Below, piece after piece: positions 35,463-43,877 of a stretch of 64,000 bases of DNA. The notes under the pieces were generated by a model. It ran no database searches, was not told the DNA's origin, and saw only the letters and a program-made list of their open reading frames with translations. Source of the stretch: Streptomyces sp. SDr-06 (lineage in GTDB: Bacteria > Actinomycetota > Actinomycetes > Streptomycetales > Streptomycetaceae); the NCBI RefSeq assembly GCF_003324565.1, contig NZ_QOLA01000005.1, forward strand, positions 186,001-250,000. Direction: 5' to 3'. Every line of letters begins with the position of its first letter. Within the stretch, counting starts at the first letter, position 1. Both the position numbers and the translations under genes were made by a program.

Positions 35463-36287
35463 GTGCAGGTCTTATCGCTTCTGCCGCTGTGTCTGCGCCG
35501 CGCGTGGCTGTCGGCGGCGCTGATCCGGGCCACCGCGCTGGACCTGGCCGTGCTGGCCGGGCACCTGCTCCTGTACCCGTCCGGTCTGACGGCCGAGCGG
35601 CATCCCGCACCCGACCCGGCGACCGCTCCGCAGCTGCCCACGGCGGGGCGCTCGCATCCGCCGGTGGTTCTGCTGCACGGCTTCATCGACAACCGGTCCG
35701 TGTTCGTGCTGCTGCGCCGTTCGCTGGCCCGGCACGGTTGGCGGCATCTCGAATCGCTCAACTACTCGCCGCTGACCTGCGACATCAGGGTGGCCGCCGA
35801 GCTGCTCGGCCGCCATGTGGAGGAGATCTGCGCCCGCACTGGGCACCGCGAGGTGGACATAGTGGGGCACAGCCTGGGCGGACTGATAGCCCGGTACTAC
35901 GTGCAGCGGCTGGGCGGTGACCTCCGGGTCCGTACGCTCGTCACGCTGGGCACGCCGCACTCCGGCACCCGCTCGGCACAGCTCGCGCACGCTCACCCGA
36001 TCTTGCGGCAGATGTGTCCCGGCTCCGAGCTGGTCGAGGACCTGCGCGGGCCCGCGCCCGGCATCCGCACCCGGTTCGTGAGTTTCTGGAGCGATCTCGA
36101 CACGCTGATGATTCCGGTCGAGACGGCCCGGATCGAGCACCCGGATCTGGTCGCGCAGAACGTCCGGGTCACCGGGATCGGGCATCTGGCGATGCCGGTC
36201 CACCCGGCTGTGGCGGCCGGGGTGCGCCAGGCGCTGGCCGCGGGGGAACCGGAGGCCGCCGACCAGGGCACGTTCTCGGTGGCCTGA
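35463..36287 (+). CDS. Alpha/beta-hydrolase lipase with a TTA codon
   Basis: A 274-residue lipase or esterase. A hydrophobic N-terminal segment (about residues 15-40) is followed by VVLLHGFIDNRSVF (oxyanion region, near residue 65), the nucleophile elbow VGHSLGGLIARYY with catalytic Ser near 145, and the probable catalytic His in IGHLAMP near 245. The GTG at 35463 has GGGAGG at good distance and gives the natural-looking N-terminus MQVLSLLPLCL; an ATG at 35406 is an alternative. The fourth codon is TTA (35472-35474), rare in Streptomyces and read by the developmentally controlled bldA tRNA, which suggests late expression. Function beyond lipase is unknown. Confidence 0.85.
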   Translation: MQVLSLLPLCLRRAWLSAALIRATALDLAVLAGHLLLYPSGLTAERHPAPDPATAPQLPTAGRSHPPVVLLHGFIDNRSVFVLLRRSLARHGWRHLESLNYSPLTCDIRVAAELLGRHVEEICARTGHREVDIVGHSLGGLIARYYVQRLGGDLRVRTLVTLGTPHSGTRSAQLAHAHPILRQMCPGSELVEDLRGPAPGIRTRFVSFWSDLDTLMIPVETARIEHPDLVAQNVRVTGIGHLAMPVHPAVAAGVRQALAAGEPEAADQGTFSVA

Positions 36288-36601
36288 CGGGCGACACGCC
36301 CCGGGCGCCACGGGGACGTACCCCGCCGCACGGGCACACACCGTGGACGGCGCGGGAACGCAACCCCCGCACAGGGACACACCCGGCACAGGGACACCCC
36401 CAAGGCGGCGCGAAGGCGGACCTGGCACGACCCGGCGCGACCCGGCGCGACCCGACACAGCCCGGCACGGCCCGACACCTGAACCCGTAAAACCCCCGCC
36501 CCCCGTCGAACGCCCCTCGAACGCACGGCCAAAGCTCGGTCCACAGTCCACCCAAAGGCGGTTGATTGCCCGTTTCCCGCAACAGCGGGGCCGTCCGAAG
36601 A
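36288..36601. repeat. Repeat-rich intergenic region
   Basis: GCACAGGGACAC occurs twice (36369-36380 and 36386-36397). Five degenerate 10-base units of the type C(A/G)CGACCCGG run from 36426 to 36475. No gene is seen. The repeats are local and may come from replication slippage. Confidence 0.5.
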
Positions 36602-36631
36602 TTGTCGCTGTCCGGTACCGCCGGGTACAGT
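36602..36631 (+). promoter_or_regulatory. Promoter of the M23 peptidase gene
   Basis: TTGTCG at 36602-36607 and TACAGT at 36626-36631 are separated by 18 bases, a good HrdB-type promoter. Transcription would start at about 36638, leaving a leader of some 74 bases. Confidence 0.55.
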
Positions 36632-36711
36632 CACGCCACTGCTGTCCCCGGGACCCCCGACCCTTTGGGACCCCGGCCGCAGGTTCTGTTGCCGAGGCGA
36701 GAGAGAAGTTG

Positions 36712-38274
36712 GTGACTGACCAGCACGCCCACGCCGGGTTCGTCGGACACGACGGTTACCTCAGCGGCAGCAGTGGCCATGGCGGCGACGGCGCCCACCC
36801 GGCCGACACCTCGGGCTTCGCCGTCGATCCGCTCTTCGGGGCGATGCAGGGCGGTGGTGCCGAGCACAACGGCTACGCGGCAGGCGGGACGGGCCAGTTC
36901 GAGACCGGCGCCTTCGCCTCCGCGTACGACGGCACCGGCCAGTGGACGGTGCCGCACCAGGCGACCTCGTACGAACCGGACGGCGCCACCGGCACGTTCG
37001 AGACCGGCACGTTCGAGACCGGCGCCTTCGAGACCGGCACGTTCCATACGGGCGCCTTCCACACCGGACAGTTCGACACCGGCACCTTCACCACCCCCGT
37101 CTTCCCGACCCAGGGTTCCGACACCGGCACCTTCACGACGAGCGCCTTCGACACGAGTGCATTCGACACGGGCGCCTTCGACACGACGGGCCAGTGGGAC
37201 GCCAACGCGTGGCACCAGGCGCAGGGCACCGGCCAGTACGACAACAGCGCCTTCGTCTCCGCGTACGACACGACGGGCCAGTGGACCGTGCCGGGCACGC
37301 GGTCGGAGACCGGCACGTACGACGCCACCGCCTGGAACGGCACGGCCGCCACGACGGGCACGCTCCCCCAGGCCGACATCGAGCCCGAGCGGTCCGAGCT
37401 CCGACTCCCGTACGAGACAGCCGAGTTCCCGCAGGTCGAGCTCGGTACGGAAGGCGCGGCCGAGGCCGAGGCCGGCGACGCCGAGCTGCCCGACGCGGTG
37501 GTCCCCGGCTCGCGGGCCGAAGCCCGGCGCGGCGCGGGCCGGCGGCGGCGCACCCCCGCCAAGCGGTCGGCGCTGCTGACCGTCGCGGTGCCGTCCGTGT
37601 GCGTGATGGGGGTCGCGGGTGTCGCGGTCGCCTCGGTGAGCGGGCTCACCGGCGGCAAGGACGAGGGCGCCACGGTGACGACGGCCTCCGATCCCGCGTC
37701 GGTCAAGCCGGTCGCCGCCAACACCAAGCTGGACACGCAGCTCGCCAACCTCAGCGCGGACGCGAACAGCTTCGCCGACCGGGCCAGCCGGACGCAGGAA
37801 CGTATCGACCTCAAGGCCCGGCAGGACGCGGAGAAGAAGAAAAAGGAGGACGCGGCCGCCGCCAAGGAGGCCGCGCGCCCCAAGTTCGTCCTGCCGGTGA
37901 CGCAGAAGGGTCTCAGCGCGTACTACGGGCAGGCCGGCGTCAACTGGATGTCGGTGCACACCGGCATCGACTTCCCGGTGTCGTACGGCACCCCGGTGAT
38001 GTCGGCGATCGACGGCACGGTCCGCACGCAGTGGAACAGCGCGTACGGAAACATGGCCATAGTGACCGGCGCCGACGGCACCGAGACCTGGTACTGCCAC
38101 CTGTCCAGCACCAAGATCCGCTCGGGTCCGGTGAAGGCCGGCGACGTCATCGCGTACTCGGGGAACTCCGGCAACTCCACCGGTCCGCACCTCCACTTCG
38201 AGGTGCGGCCGGGCGGCGGCTCGTCGATAGACCCCCTGCCGTGGCTGCGCAGCCACGGCCTGGACCCGACGTAA
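36712..38274 (+). CDS. Membrane-anchored M23 peptidase with Thr-Gly-Phe repeats
   Basis: A 520-residue cell-wall hydrolase. The N-terminal part (about residues 60-175) is cytoplasmic and built of pentapeptide-like repeats of the type (T/A)FETG and AFDTG, with phenylalanine or tryptophan every five residues. A basic segment (GRRRRTPAKR) and one membrane helix (about 287-308) anchor it. A coiled-coil stretch (about 335-390) precedes the LytM/M23 domain (about 393-518), which has HTGIDFPV (zinc His and Asp, near 416) and the second zinc site HLHFE near 492. It is likely a peptidoglycan endopeptidase. Start GTG at 36712. It sits between sucCD and pcrA as in mycobacteria. Confidence 0.88.
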   Translation: MTDQHAHAGFVGHDGYLSGSSGHGGDGAHPADTSGFAVDPLFGAMQGGGAEHNGYAAGGTGQFETGAFASAYDGTGQWTVPHQATSYEPDGATGTFETGTFETGAFETGTFHTGAFHTGQFDTGTFTTPVFPTQGSDTGTFTTSAFDTSAFDTGAFDTTGQWDANAWHQAQGTGQYDNSAFVSAYDTTGQWTVPGTRSETGTYDATAWNGTAATTGTLPQADIEPERSELRLPYETAEFPQVELGTEGAAEAEAGDAELPDAVVPGSRAEARRGAGRRRRTPAKRSALLTVAVPSVCVMGVAGVAVASVSGLTGGKDEGATVTTASDPASVKPVAANTKLDTQLANLSADANSFADRASRTQERIDLKARQDAEKKKKEDAAAAKEAARPKFVLPVTQKGLSAYYGQAGVNWMSVHTGIDFPVSYGTPVMSAIDGTVRTQWNSAYGNMAIVTGADGTETWYCHLSSTKIRSGPVKAGDVIAYSGNSGNSTGPHLHFEVRPGGGSSIDPLPWLRSHGLDPT

Positions 38275-38284
38275 CCCGGACCGG

Positions 38285-40756
38285 TCAGAGCTTCTCGACC
38301 GGCGCGTACCGCAGCAGGAGCTTCTTGGGGCGCTCGTCGCCGAAGTCGATCGTGGCCTGTGCGTCCGAGCCCGAGCCGGTCACCGACATCACGGTGCCCA
38401 GGCCGAACTGGTCGTGCGTGACGCGGTCGCCGACGGACAGGGCGATCACCGGCTTGTCGTTGCCGCGCCGCGTCGCGAAGCCCGAGGGTCCGGCCTTCGA
38501 GCGGGACGAGGACAGCGCGTTGCCGATCCCGCCGCCGAGCGACTTGCCCGACATCGGGCCCGCCGGGGCGGCCATCGGGCCGGTCCGCTTCCACTCCAGG
38601 TGCTGGACCGGGATCTCCTCCAGGAAGCGGGACGCCGGGTTGTACGAGGGCTGGCCCCAGGCGCTGCGCATCGAGGAGCGGGTCAGGTACAGCCGCTCGC
38701 GGGCGCGGGTGATGCCCACGTAGGCGAGGCGGCGCTCCTCCTCCAGCTCCTTGACCTGGCCGAGCGCCCGCATGTGCGGGAAGACGCCGTCCTCCATGCC
38801 AGTGAGGAACACGACCGGGAATTCGAGGCCCTTGGCGGTGTGCAGGGTCATCAGGGTGATGACTCCGGAGCCGTCCTCCTCCTCGTCGGGGATCTGGTCG
38901 GAGTCGGCGACCAGGGCCACCTTCTCCAGGAACTCGGCGAGTGTGCCCGCGCCCGCTTCCTCCCCGCCCTCGGCCTCCCGGCGCTCCTGCTCGAACTCCA
39001 GGGCCACGGCGGCGAGTTCCTGGAGGTTCTCGATGCGGGTCTCGTCCTGCGGGTCGGTGGAGGCCTGCAACTCGGCCAGGTAGCCGGTCCGTTCGAGCAC
39101 CGCTTCGAGGACGACGGCGGGGCCCGCGCCGGAGTCGACGATCGTGCGGAGCTCCTCCATGAGCACGTTGAAGCGCTTGACGGCGTTGGCCGAGCGGGCC
39201 GCCATGCCGTACGCCTCGTCGACGCGGCGCAGCGCCTGCGGGAAGGTGATCCTCTCGCGCAGCGCGAGGGCGTCGATCATCGCCTCCGCGCGCTCGCCGA
39301 TGCCGCGCTTGGGCACGTTGAGGATGCGGCGCAGCGGGACGGTGTCCTCGCCGTTCGACAGGACGCGCAGATAGGCGAGGACGTCCCTGACCTCCTTGCG
39401 CTCGTAGAACCGGACGCCGCCGACGACCTTGTAGGGCAGGCCGACCCGGATGAAGATCTCTTCGAAGACACGGGACTGCGCGTTGGTGCGGTAGAAGACC
39501 GCGACGTCGCCCGCCTTGGCCTCGCCCTGGTCGGTGAGGCGGTCGATCTCGTCGGCGACGAACTGCGCCTCGTCGTGCTCGGTGTCGGCGACGTAGCCGG
39601 TGATCTGCGCGCCCGGTCCCGCGTCCGTCCACAGGTTCTTCGGGCGGCGGCTCTCGTTGCGCTCGATCACCGCGTTGGCGGCGGACAGGATCGTCTGGGT
39701 GGAGCGGTAGTTCTGCTCCAGGAGGATCGTCGTCGCGTTCGGGTAGTCCTCCTCGAACTGGAGGATGTTGCGGATGGTCGCGCCGCGGAAGGCGTAGATC
39801 GACTGGTCGGCGTCGCCGACGACGCACAGCTCGGCGGGCGCCTGCGCCTCCCCGGCCGGGCCCACCAGCTCGCGCACCAGCGTGTACTGGGCGTGGTTGG
39901 TGTCCTGGTACTCGTCGACCAGGACGTGCCGGAAGCGCAGCCGGTAGTGCTCGGCCACGTCCGGGAAGGCCTGGAGGAGGTGGACCGTCGTCATGATGAT
40001 GTCGTCGAAGTCGAGCGCGTTGGCCTCGCGCAGCCGCGCCTGGTACATCGTGTACGCCTGGGCGAGCGTCTTCTCGAACCCGTCCGCGGCCTGGCCCGCG
40101 AAGGTCTCCTCGTCGATCAGCTCGTTCTTCAGGTTGGAGACCTTGGCGCTGAACGACTTCGGCGGGTACCGCTTCGGGTCCAGGTCGAGGTCCCGGCAGA
40201 CCAGCGCCATCAGGCGCTTGGAGTCGGCCGCGTCGTAGATCGAGAACGACGAGGTGAAGCCGAGCCTCTTGGACTCGCGGCGCAGGATGCGCACACACGC
40301 GCTGTGGAAGGTCATGACCCACATCGCGTTGGCGCGCGGGCCGACCAGCTGCTCGACGCGCTCCTTCATCTCGCCCGCGGCCTTGTTGGTGAAGGTGATC
40401 GCGAGGATCTGGCCGGGGTGCACCCCGCGGGTCGCGAGCAGGTGGGCGATGCGGTGGGTGAGCACCCGGGTCTTGCCGGAGCCGGCGCCGGCCACGATGA
40501 GCAGCGGCGAGCCCGCGTGCACCACGGCGGCGCGCTGCTGTTCGTTCAGCCCCTCCAGGAGGGCCGCCGCGTCGATCGCCGGGCGCGGGGCACCGCCGCG
40601 GTAGTACGCGTCGCGGTCCGCGGGCGCGTCGAACCGGCCCCCGAACAGGTCGTCCGGCACCGGCTCGGGCGCGTGCGACTCCTCGGGGGGCGGCGGGTGC
40701 TCCTCCTCGGAGGGCTGGAGGTCCGCCAGGAAGCTGTCGTCAAAGAGGCTGCTCAT
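38285..40756 (-). CDS. pcrA: ATP-dependent DNA helicase PcrA/UvrD
   Basis: An 823-residue superfamily 1 helicase that unwinds DNA 3' to 5' in excision repair and clears replication and transcription conflicts. All helicase motifs are visible: AGAGSGKTRVL (Walker A, near 95), VDEYQDTNHAQY (Walker B), GDADQSIYAFRGA, QNYRST, and YVGITRARERLYL near 700. The C-terminal 60 residues form the Tudor-like domain that binds RNA polymerase. The ATG at 40756 has GGGAGAC upstream. The promoter at 40766-40788 looks like a PafBC-type DNA-damage promoter. Convergent with the M23 gene with only ten bases between. Confidence 0.97.
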   Translation of the reverse strand: MSSLFDDSFLADLQPSEEEHPPPPEESHAPEPVPDDLFGGRFDAPADRDAYYRGGAPRPAIDAAALLEGLNEQQRAAVVHAGSPLLIVAGAGSGKTRVLTHRIAHLLATRGVHPGQILAITFTNKAAGEMKERVEQLVGPRANAMWVMTFHSACVRILRRESKRLGFTSSFSIYDAADSKRLMALVCRDLDLDPKRYPPKSFSAKVSNLKNELIDEETFAGQAADGFEKTLAQAYTMYQARLREANALDFDDIIMTTVHLLQAFPDVAEHYRLRFRHVLVDEYQDTNHAQYTLVRELVGPAGEAQAPAELCVVGDADQSIYAFRGATIRNILQFEEDYPNATTILLEQNYRSTQTILSAANAVIERNESRRPKNLWTDAGPGAQITGYVADTEHDEAQFVADEIDRLTDQGEAKAGDVAVFYRTNAQSRVFEEIFIRVGLPYKVVGGVRFYERKEVRDVLAYLRVLSNGEDTVPLRRILNVPKRGIGERAEAMIDALALRERITFPQALRRVDEAYGMAARSANAVKRFNVLMEELRTIVDSGAGPAVVLEAVLERTGYLAELQASTDPQDETRIENLQELAAVALEFEQERREAEGGEEAGAGTLAEFLEKVALVADSDQIPDEEEDGSGVITLMTLHTAKGLEFPVVFLTGMEDGVFPHMRALGQVKELEEERRLAYVGITRARERLYLTRSSMRSAWGQPSYNPASRFLEEIPVQHLEWKRTGPMAAPAGPMSGKSLGGGIGNALSSSRSKAGPSGFATRRGNDKPVIALSVGDRVTHDQFGLGTVMSVTGSGSDAQATIDFGDERPKKLLLRYAPVEKL

Positions 40757-40765
40757 CGTCTCCCG

Positions 40766-40788
40766 AGTCTAGGCCGCCCCTCTGACAC
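40766..40788 (-). promoter_or_regulatory. PafBC-like DNA-damage promoter of pcrA
   Basis: Read on the minus strand, GTGTCAGAG (40788-40780), eight bases, then TAGACT (40771-40766). Against TTGTCRGTG-N8-TAnnnT this is 7 of 9 in the first element, exact spacing and a perfect -10. Transcription would start at about 40759, three bases before the ATG. Confidence 0.6.
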
Positions 40789-40957
40789 TTCGCCGCCGCC
40801 TTCGGAGAGAGGGTCCACGACTACGCACCGTGAAGGTCACGGGAATGTATCGGGCCTGTCGGACATCAACCTTCCCAGGGGACACGGGAGTTGGCTAGCG
40901 TGCCGCAGCAGCCGGGGAACGCCCCCGTCCGGAAGGCTCCGGGAGGAGGTGTCGGCC

Positions 40958-42070
40958 TTGCCCTCCCACCGCAAGCCGCGCACCCGAATGTCCACCACCG
41001 CGCCCGCACTGGGCGTGACGACGGCCGCGCTCGCCTCCGTGAGCCTGCTCGCGCAGAGCGCCGGCGCCGCGCCCGCCGCACCGAGACCGAGCGTCGAAGA
41101 GGTGCAGAAGAAGGTCGACGACCTCTACCGGCAGGCGGATCTGGCCACCCAGAAGTACGACGCGGCCAAGCAGGCCGCCACCGCCCAGCGCGCCAAGGCC
41201 GACGCGCTGCTCGACCAGGTGGCGGCCGGCACCGCGAAGCTGAACGACACCCGCCGGATCATCGGAGGCTACGCCGCGGCCCAGTACCGCGACGGCGGGG
41301 TCACGCCCATGATGACGCTGCTGTTCTCGGACGATCCCCAGGCCTTCTTCGACCAGCGCCGGCTGATGGGCCGGCTCTCGGACGAGCAGCAGCGCACCCT
41401 GGCCGCCTTCGAGAGCGAGCGGGCCGCGAACGCGAAGAAGCGGGCCGAGGCGAGCCGGAGCCTGGCCGCGCTGACCACCTCGCAGCAGACCCTGCGGGCG
41501 GGCAAGCAGGACGTGCAGACCAGGCTCGCCGCCGCCCGCACCCTGCTGTCGACGCTGACCGCCCAGGAGAAGGCGCGGCTCGCGGCGGTCGAGAAGAAGA
41601 AGCAGGAGGAGGCGCGGCGTCAGGCCGCGGAGCTGGCCGCACGGCAGGCAGCGGCCGCGAAGAAGCCCGCTCCGCCCGCGGCCGGCGGCCCCGCGGCGCC
41701 CTCGGGCCCGTCCGCGTCCACGTCCAAGGCGGCCAGGGCGCTCGCCTTCGCCCGCGCCCAGATCGGCAAGCCGTACGTGTGGGGCGCGGTCGGGCCGTCC
41801 TCGTACGACTGCTCGGGCCTGACGCAGGCCGCGTGGAAGGCGGCGGGGGTGGATCTGCCGCGCACGACCTGGGACCAGGTGAAGACGGGCACGCCGGTCG
41901 CGACGGCCGATCTGCAACCCGGTGACCTGGTGTTCTTCTACGACGACATCAGCCACGTCGGCATGTACATCGGCAACGGGATGATGATCCACGCGCCGCA
42001 CTCCGGGGCGTATGTGCGCGAGGAGTCGATCTACTACATGCCGATCCACAGCAGCGTGCGGCCCGGCTGA
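40958..42070 (+). CDS. NlpC/P60 peptidoglycan endopeptidase 1
   Basis: A 370-residue secreted enzyme. A signal peptide with basic start and Ala-rich cleavage region covers about residues 1-42. Residues 45-235 form a long coiled coil with a Lys/Ala-rich end, as in RipA-like proteins. The NlpC/P60 domain (about 255-370) has the catalytic Cys in YDCSGLTQAAW near 289 and His in ISHVGMYIG near 332. It probably cuts stem peptides in peptidoglycan. The TTG at 40958 is chosen for its AGGAGG site eight bases upstream; GTG at 40949 and ATG at 40988 are alternatives. A TAGCGT box at 40896-40901 may be its -10. Confidence 0.9.
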   Translation: MPSHRKPRTRMSTTAPALGVTTAALASVSLLAQSAGAAPAAPRPSVEEVQKKVDDLYRQADLATQKYDAAKQAATAQRAKADALLDQVAAGTAKLNDTRRIIGGYAAAQYRDGGVTPMMTLLFSDDPQAFFDQRRLMGRLSDEQQRTLAAFESERAANAKKRAEASRSLAALTTSQQTLRAGKQDVQTRLAAARTLLSTLTAQEKARLAAVEKKKQEEARRQAAELAARQAAAAKKPAPPAAGGPAAPSGPSASTSKAARALAFARAQIGKPYVWGAVGPSSYDCSGLTQAAWKAAGVDLPRTTWDQVKTGTPVATADLQPGDLVFFYDDISHVGMYIGNGMMIHAPHSGAYVREESIYYMPIHSSVRPG

Positions 42071-42080
42071 GCGGCCCGGC

Positions 42081-42434
42081 TCAGGTCCAGAGCAGCGCGA
42101 TGAAGATGTTCACGACGGTGAGGCCGCCGACCGCCGCGAACGCGCCCTTCTCGACCTTCTCCTCGTCCCGCTTCACATAGACGAGGCCGAGGATCACGAT
42201 CAGGAGCGCGAGCTTCACGCCGAGCTTGACCGTGTTCAGAGTATGGTCGTCGGCCTGGTTGAGGCCGACCAGGGCGACACCGGTGACCAGCATCGTCAGC
42301 GCCCCGTGGAGCATCCCGGGGACGAAGCGGGCGGTGCCCGCGCTCATCGCCTTCATCTGCGTCAGGAATCCGCCGAGCAGTGCGGCGATGCCGATGATGT
42401 GGAGGCCGACGACGACCTTGATGAGTACGTCCAT
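42081..42434 (-). CDS. Small four-helix membrane protein
   Basis: A 117-residue membrane protein with four hydrophobic segments (about residues 5-25, 40-60, 70-85 and 95-115) and short charged loops (NQADDHT; KRDEEKVEKG). It lies between the two NlpC/P60 genes on the opposite strand, ending ten bases from the stop of the first. I do not recognise a specific family. Confidence 0.8.
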   Translation of the reverse strand: MDVLIKVVVGLHIIGIAALLGGFLTQMKAMSAGTARFVPGMLHGALTMLVTGVALVGLNQADDHTLNTVKLGVKLALLIVILGLVYVKRDEEKVEKGAFAAVGGLTVVNIFIALLWT

Positions 42435-42800
42435 GAGGCGGAGCCTAATTCCCGCCTAGCAGGCGCCGTGCGGCGGGTGGGGCCCAACCGGCACTTCGGT
42501 CACAGCAGGCACGGACCCCTGCGGGCCATCGCCCCGGCTTCGGTCGGAGTCGGTCGCGCACGCGCCGGAAAAGGGCACTTGCTGTCATTACGTCGCTCGG
42601 CCGTGTCGTCCAGGTTTAGCGTCCTGCTCCAGGTGGCCGACTCCCCACCGCCGCCGCTCCGCTGGGCGGCCGTCGGTCACCACCGCCGAAAGATCCGGCG
42701 GCGGGCCGCTCCCCCTGTGCGGTCCGTCGTCGGAACGGCCCCTCCCCCCCGGGGGCCGCAGCGCGGAAGCACTGCCGTACGGAAGGACGTGAAGGCCCTC
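42435..42800. other. Promoter region and structured leader of NlpC/P60 gene 2
   Basis: The region contains a likely -10 box (TAGCGT, 42617-42622, the same hexamer as in front of NlpC/P60 gene 1). This would give a leader of about 170 bases. In the leader lie hairpins with arms CCGCCG/CGGCGG (42683-42701) and CGGCCCC/GGGGCCG (42736-42758). I see no core of a known riboswitch such as the c-di-AMP (ydaO) type. Confidence 0.4.
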
Positions 42801-43853
42801 GTGGCTGCGCACCGAAAGCCCAAGCAGCATCCGCTCACCGGCCCCGCCGCCCGCACCGCCGCGACGCTCGCCCTGGCGTCGGCGGCCACCGCCACCCTCT
42901 TCGAGGGCTCCGGGCACGCCGATCCCCGGCTCACCCCGGCGCAGGTGAAGGCCAAGGTCGACCAGCTGTACCACGACGCGGAGGCGGCGACGGAGGCGTA
43001 CGACGGGACGAAGGAGCAGGCGGACGCGGCCGAGCGTTCCCTGAACGAGCTGCGTGACGAGGCCGCCCGCAGGACCCAGCGGCTCAACACCGCGCGCAAC
43101 GCGCTGGGTTCGCTCGCGGCCGCCCAGTACCGCAGCGGGGCGGTCGCCCCCGAGCTCCAGCTGATCCTCTCGTCCGACCCGAAGCGGTACCTGGACGACG
43201 CCGCGCTCGCCGAGCGCGCGGGCGACCGGACGGCGCTCGCCGTGGCGGGGGTCCGCAAGCAGCTCGCCGAGCTCGACCGGCTGCACTCCACGGCCGACGG
43301 GAAGCTCACGGAGCTGCGCGGCAAGCAGTCGGCGCTGCGGAAGCAGAAGAGCGACATCCAGTCGAAGATCACCTCGGCCGAGGCCCTGCTCGCGCAGCTC
43401 ACCGCGCCGGAGCGGGCCGCCTACGACGCCTCCGACGCGGCCCCCGCCGACGCCCGGGCCAGCCGCTCCGCCGACGCCCCGCGCGGGCCGATCGCGGCCC
43501 CCAGCTCACGCGCCGCGGCCGCCGTCGCCTTCGCCTACGGCGCGCTCGGCAAGCCGTACGTCTGGGGCGCCACGGGTCCCTCGTCCTTCGACTGCTCGGG
43601 CCTCACCCAGGCCGCCTGGCGCTCGGCCGGAGTGCAGCTGCCCCGGACCACGTACACCCAGATCAACGCGGGCAGCCGGGTTCCGCGCTCCCAACTCGCC
43701 CCGGGCGACCTGGTGTTCTTCTACTCCGGGATCAGCCATGTGGGGCTCTACATCGGTGGCGGCCAGATGATCCACGCGCCGCACCCGGGGGCGCCGGTGC
43801 GGATCGCGCCGATCGACCAGATGCCGTTCGCCGGGGCCGTTCGGCCCGCGTGA
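42801..43853 (+). CDS. NlpC/P60 peptidoglycan endopeptidase 2
   Basis: A 350-residue paralogue of the enzyme at 40958, with the same layout: signal peptide (about 1-38; start MAAHRKPKQH versus MPSHRKPRTR in the first copy), coiled coil (about 40-200), linker, and NlpC/P60 domain (about 235-350) with Cys in FDCSGLTQAAW and His in ISHVGLYIG. It is secreted and should hydrolyse peptidoglycan stem peptides. Start GTG at 42801 is supported by the alignment with the paralogue; GTG at 42789 is possible. The two genes frame a small membrane protein. Confidence 0.9.
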   Translation: MAAHRKPKQHPLTGPAARTAATLALASAATATLFEGSGHADPRLTPAQVKAKVDQLYHDAEAATEAYDGTKEQADAAERSLNELRDEAARRTQRLNTARNALGSLAAAQYRSGAVAPELQLILSSDPKRYLDDAALAERAGDRTALAVAGVRKQLAELDRLHSTADGKLTELRGKQSALRKQKSDIQSKITSAEALLAQLTAPERAAYDASDAAPADARASRSADAPRGPIAAPSSRAAAAVAFAYGALGKPYVWGATGPSSFDCSGLTQAAWRSAGVQLPRTTYTQINAGSRVPRSQLAPGDLVFFYSGISHVGLYIGGGQMIHAPHPGAPVRIAPIDQMPFAGAVRPA

Positions 43854-43877
43854 GCGCCGAAGCGCATTGACGGGGCG

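Noticed and set aside
36602..36711. c-di-AMP (ydaO) riboswitch before the M23 peptidase
   Set aside because: Wall-hydrolase genes of Streptomyces sometimes have one, but the conserved core sequences are not visible and the leader is only about 74 bases.
36712..37400. Regular DNA repeats that might be a CRISPR or satellite array
   Set aside because: The 15-base units are in frame and code for five-residue Phe/Thr/Gly repeats of the M23 peptidase; there are no unique spacers.
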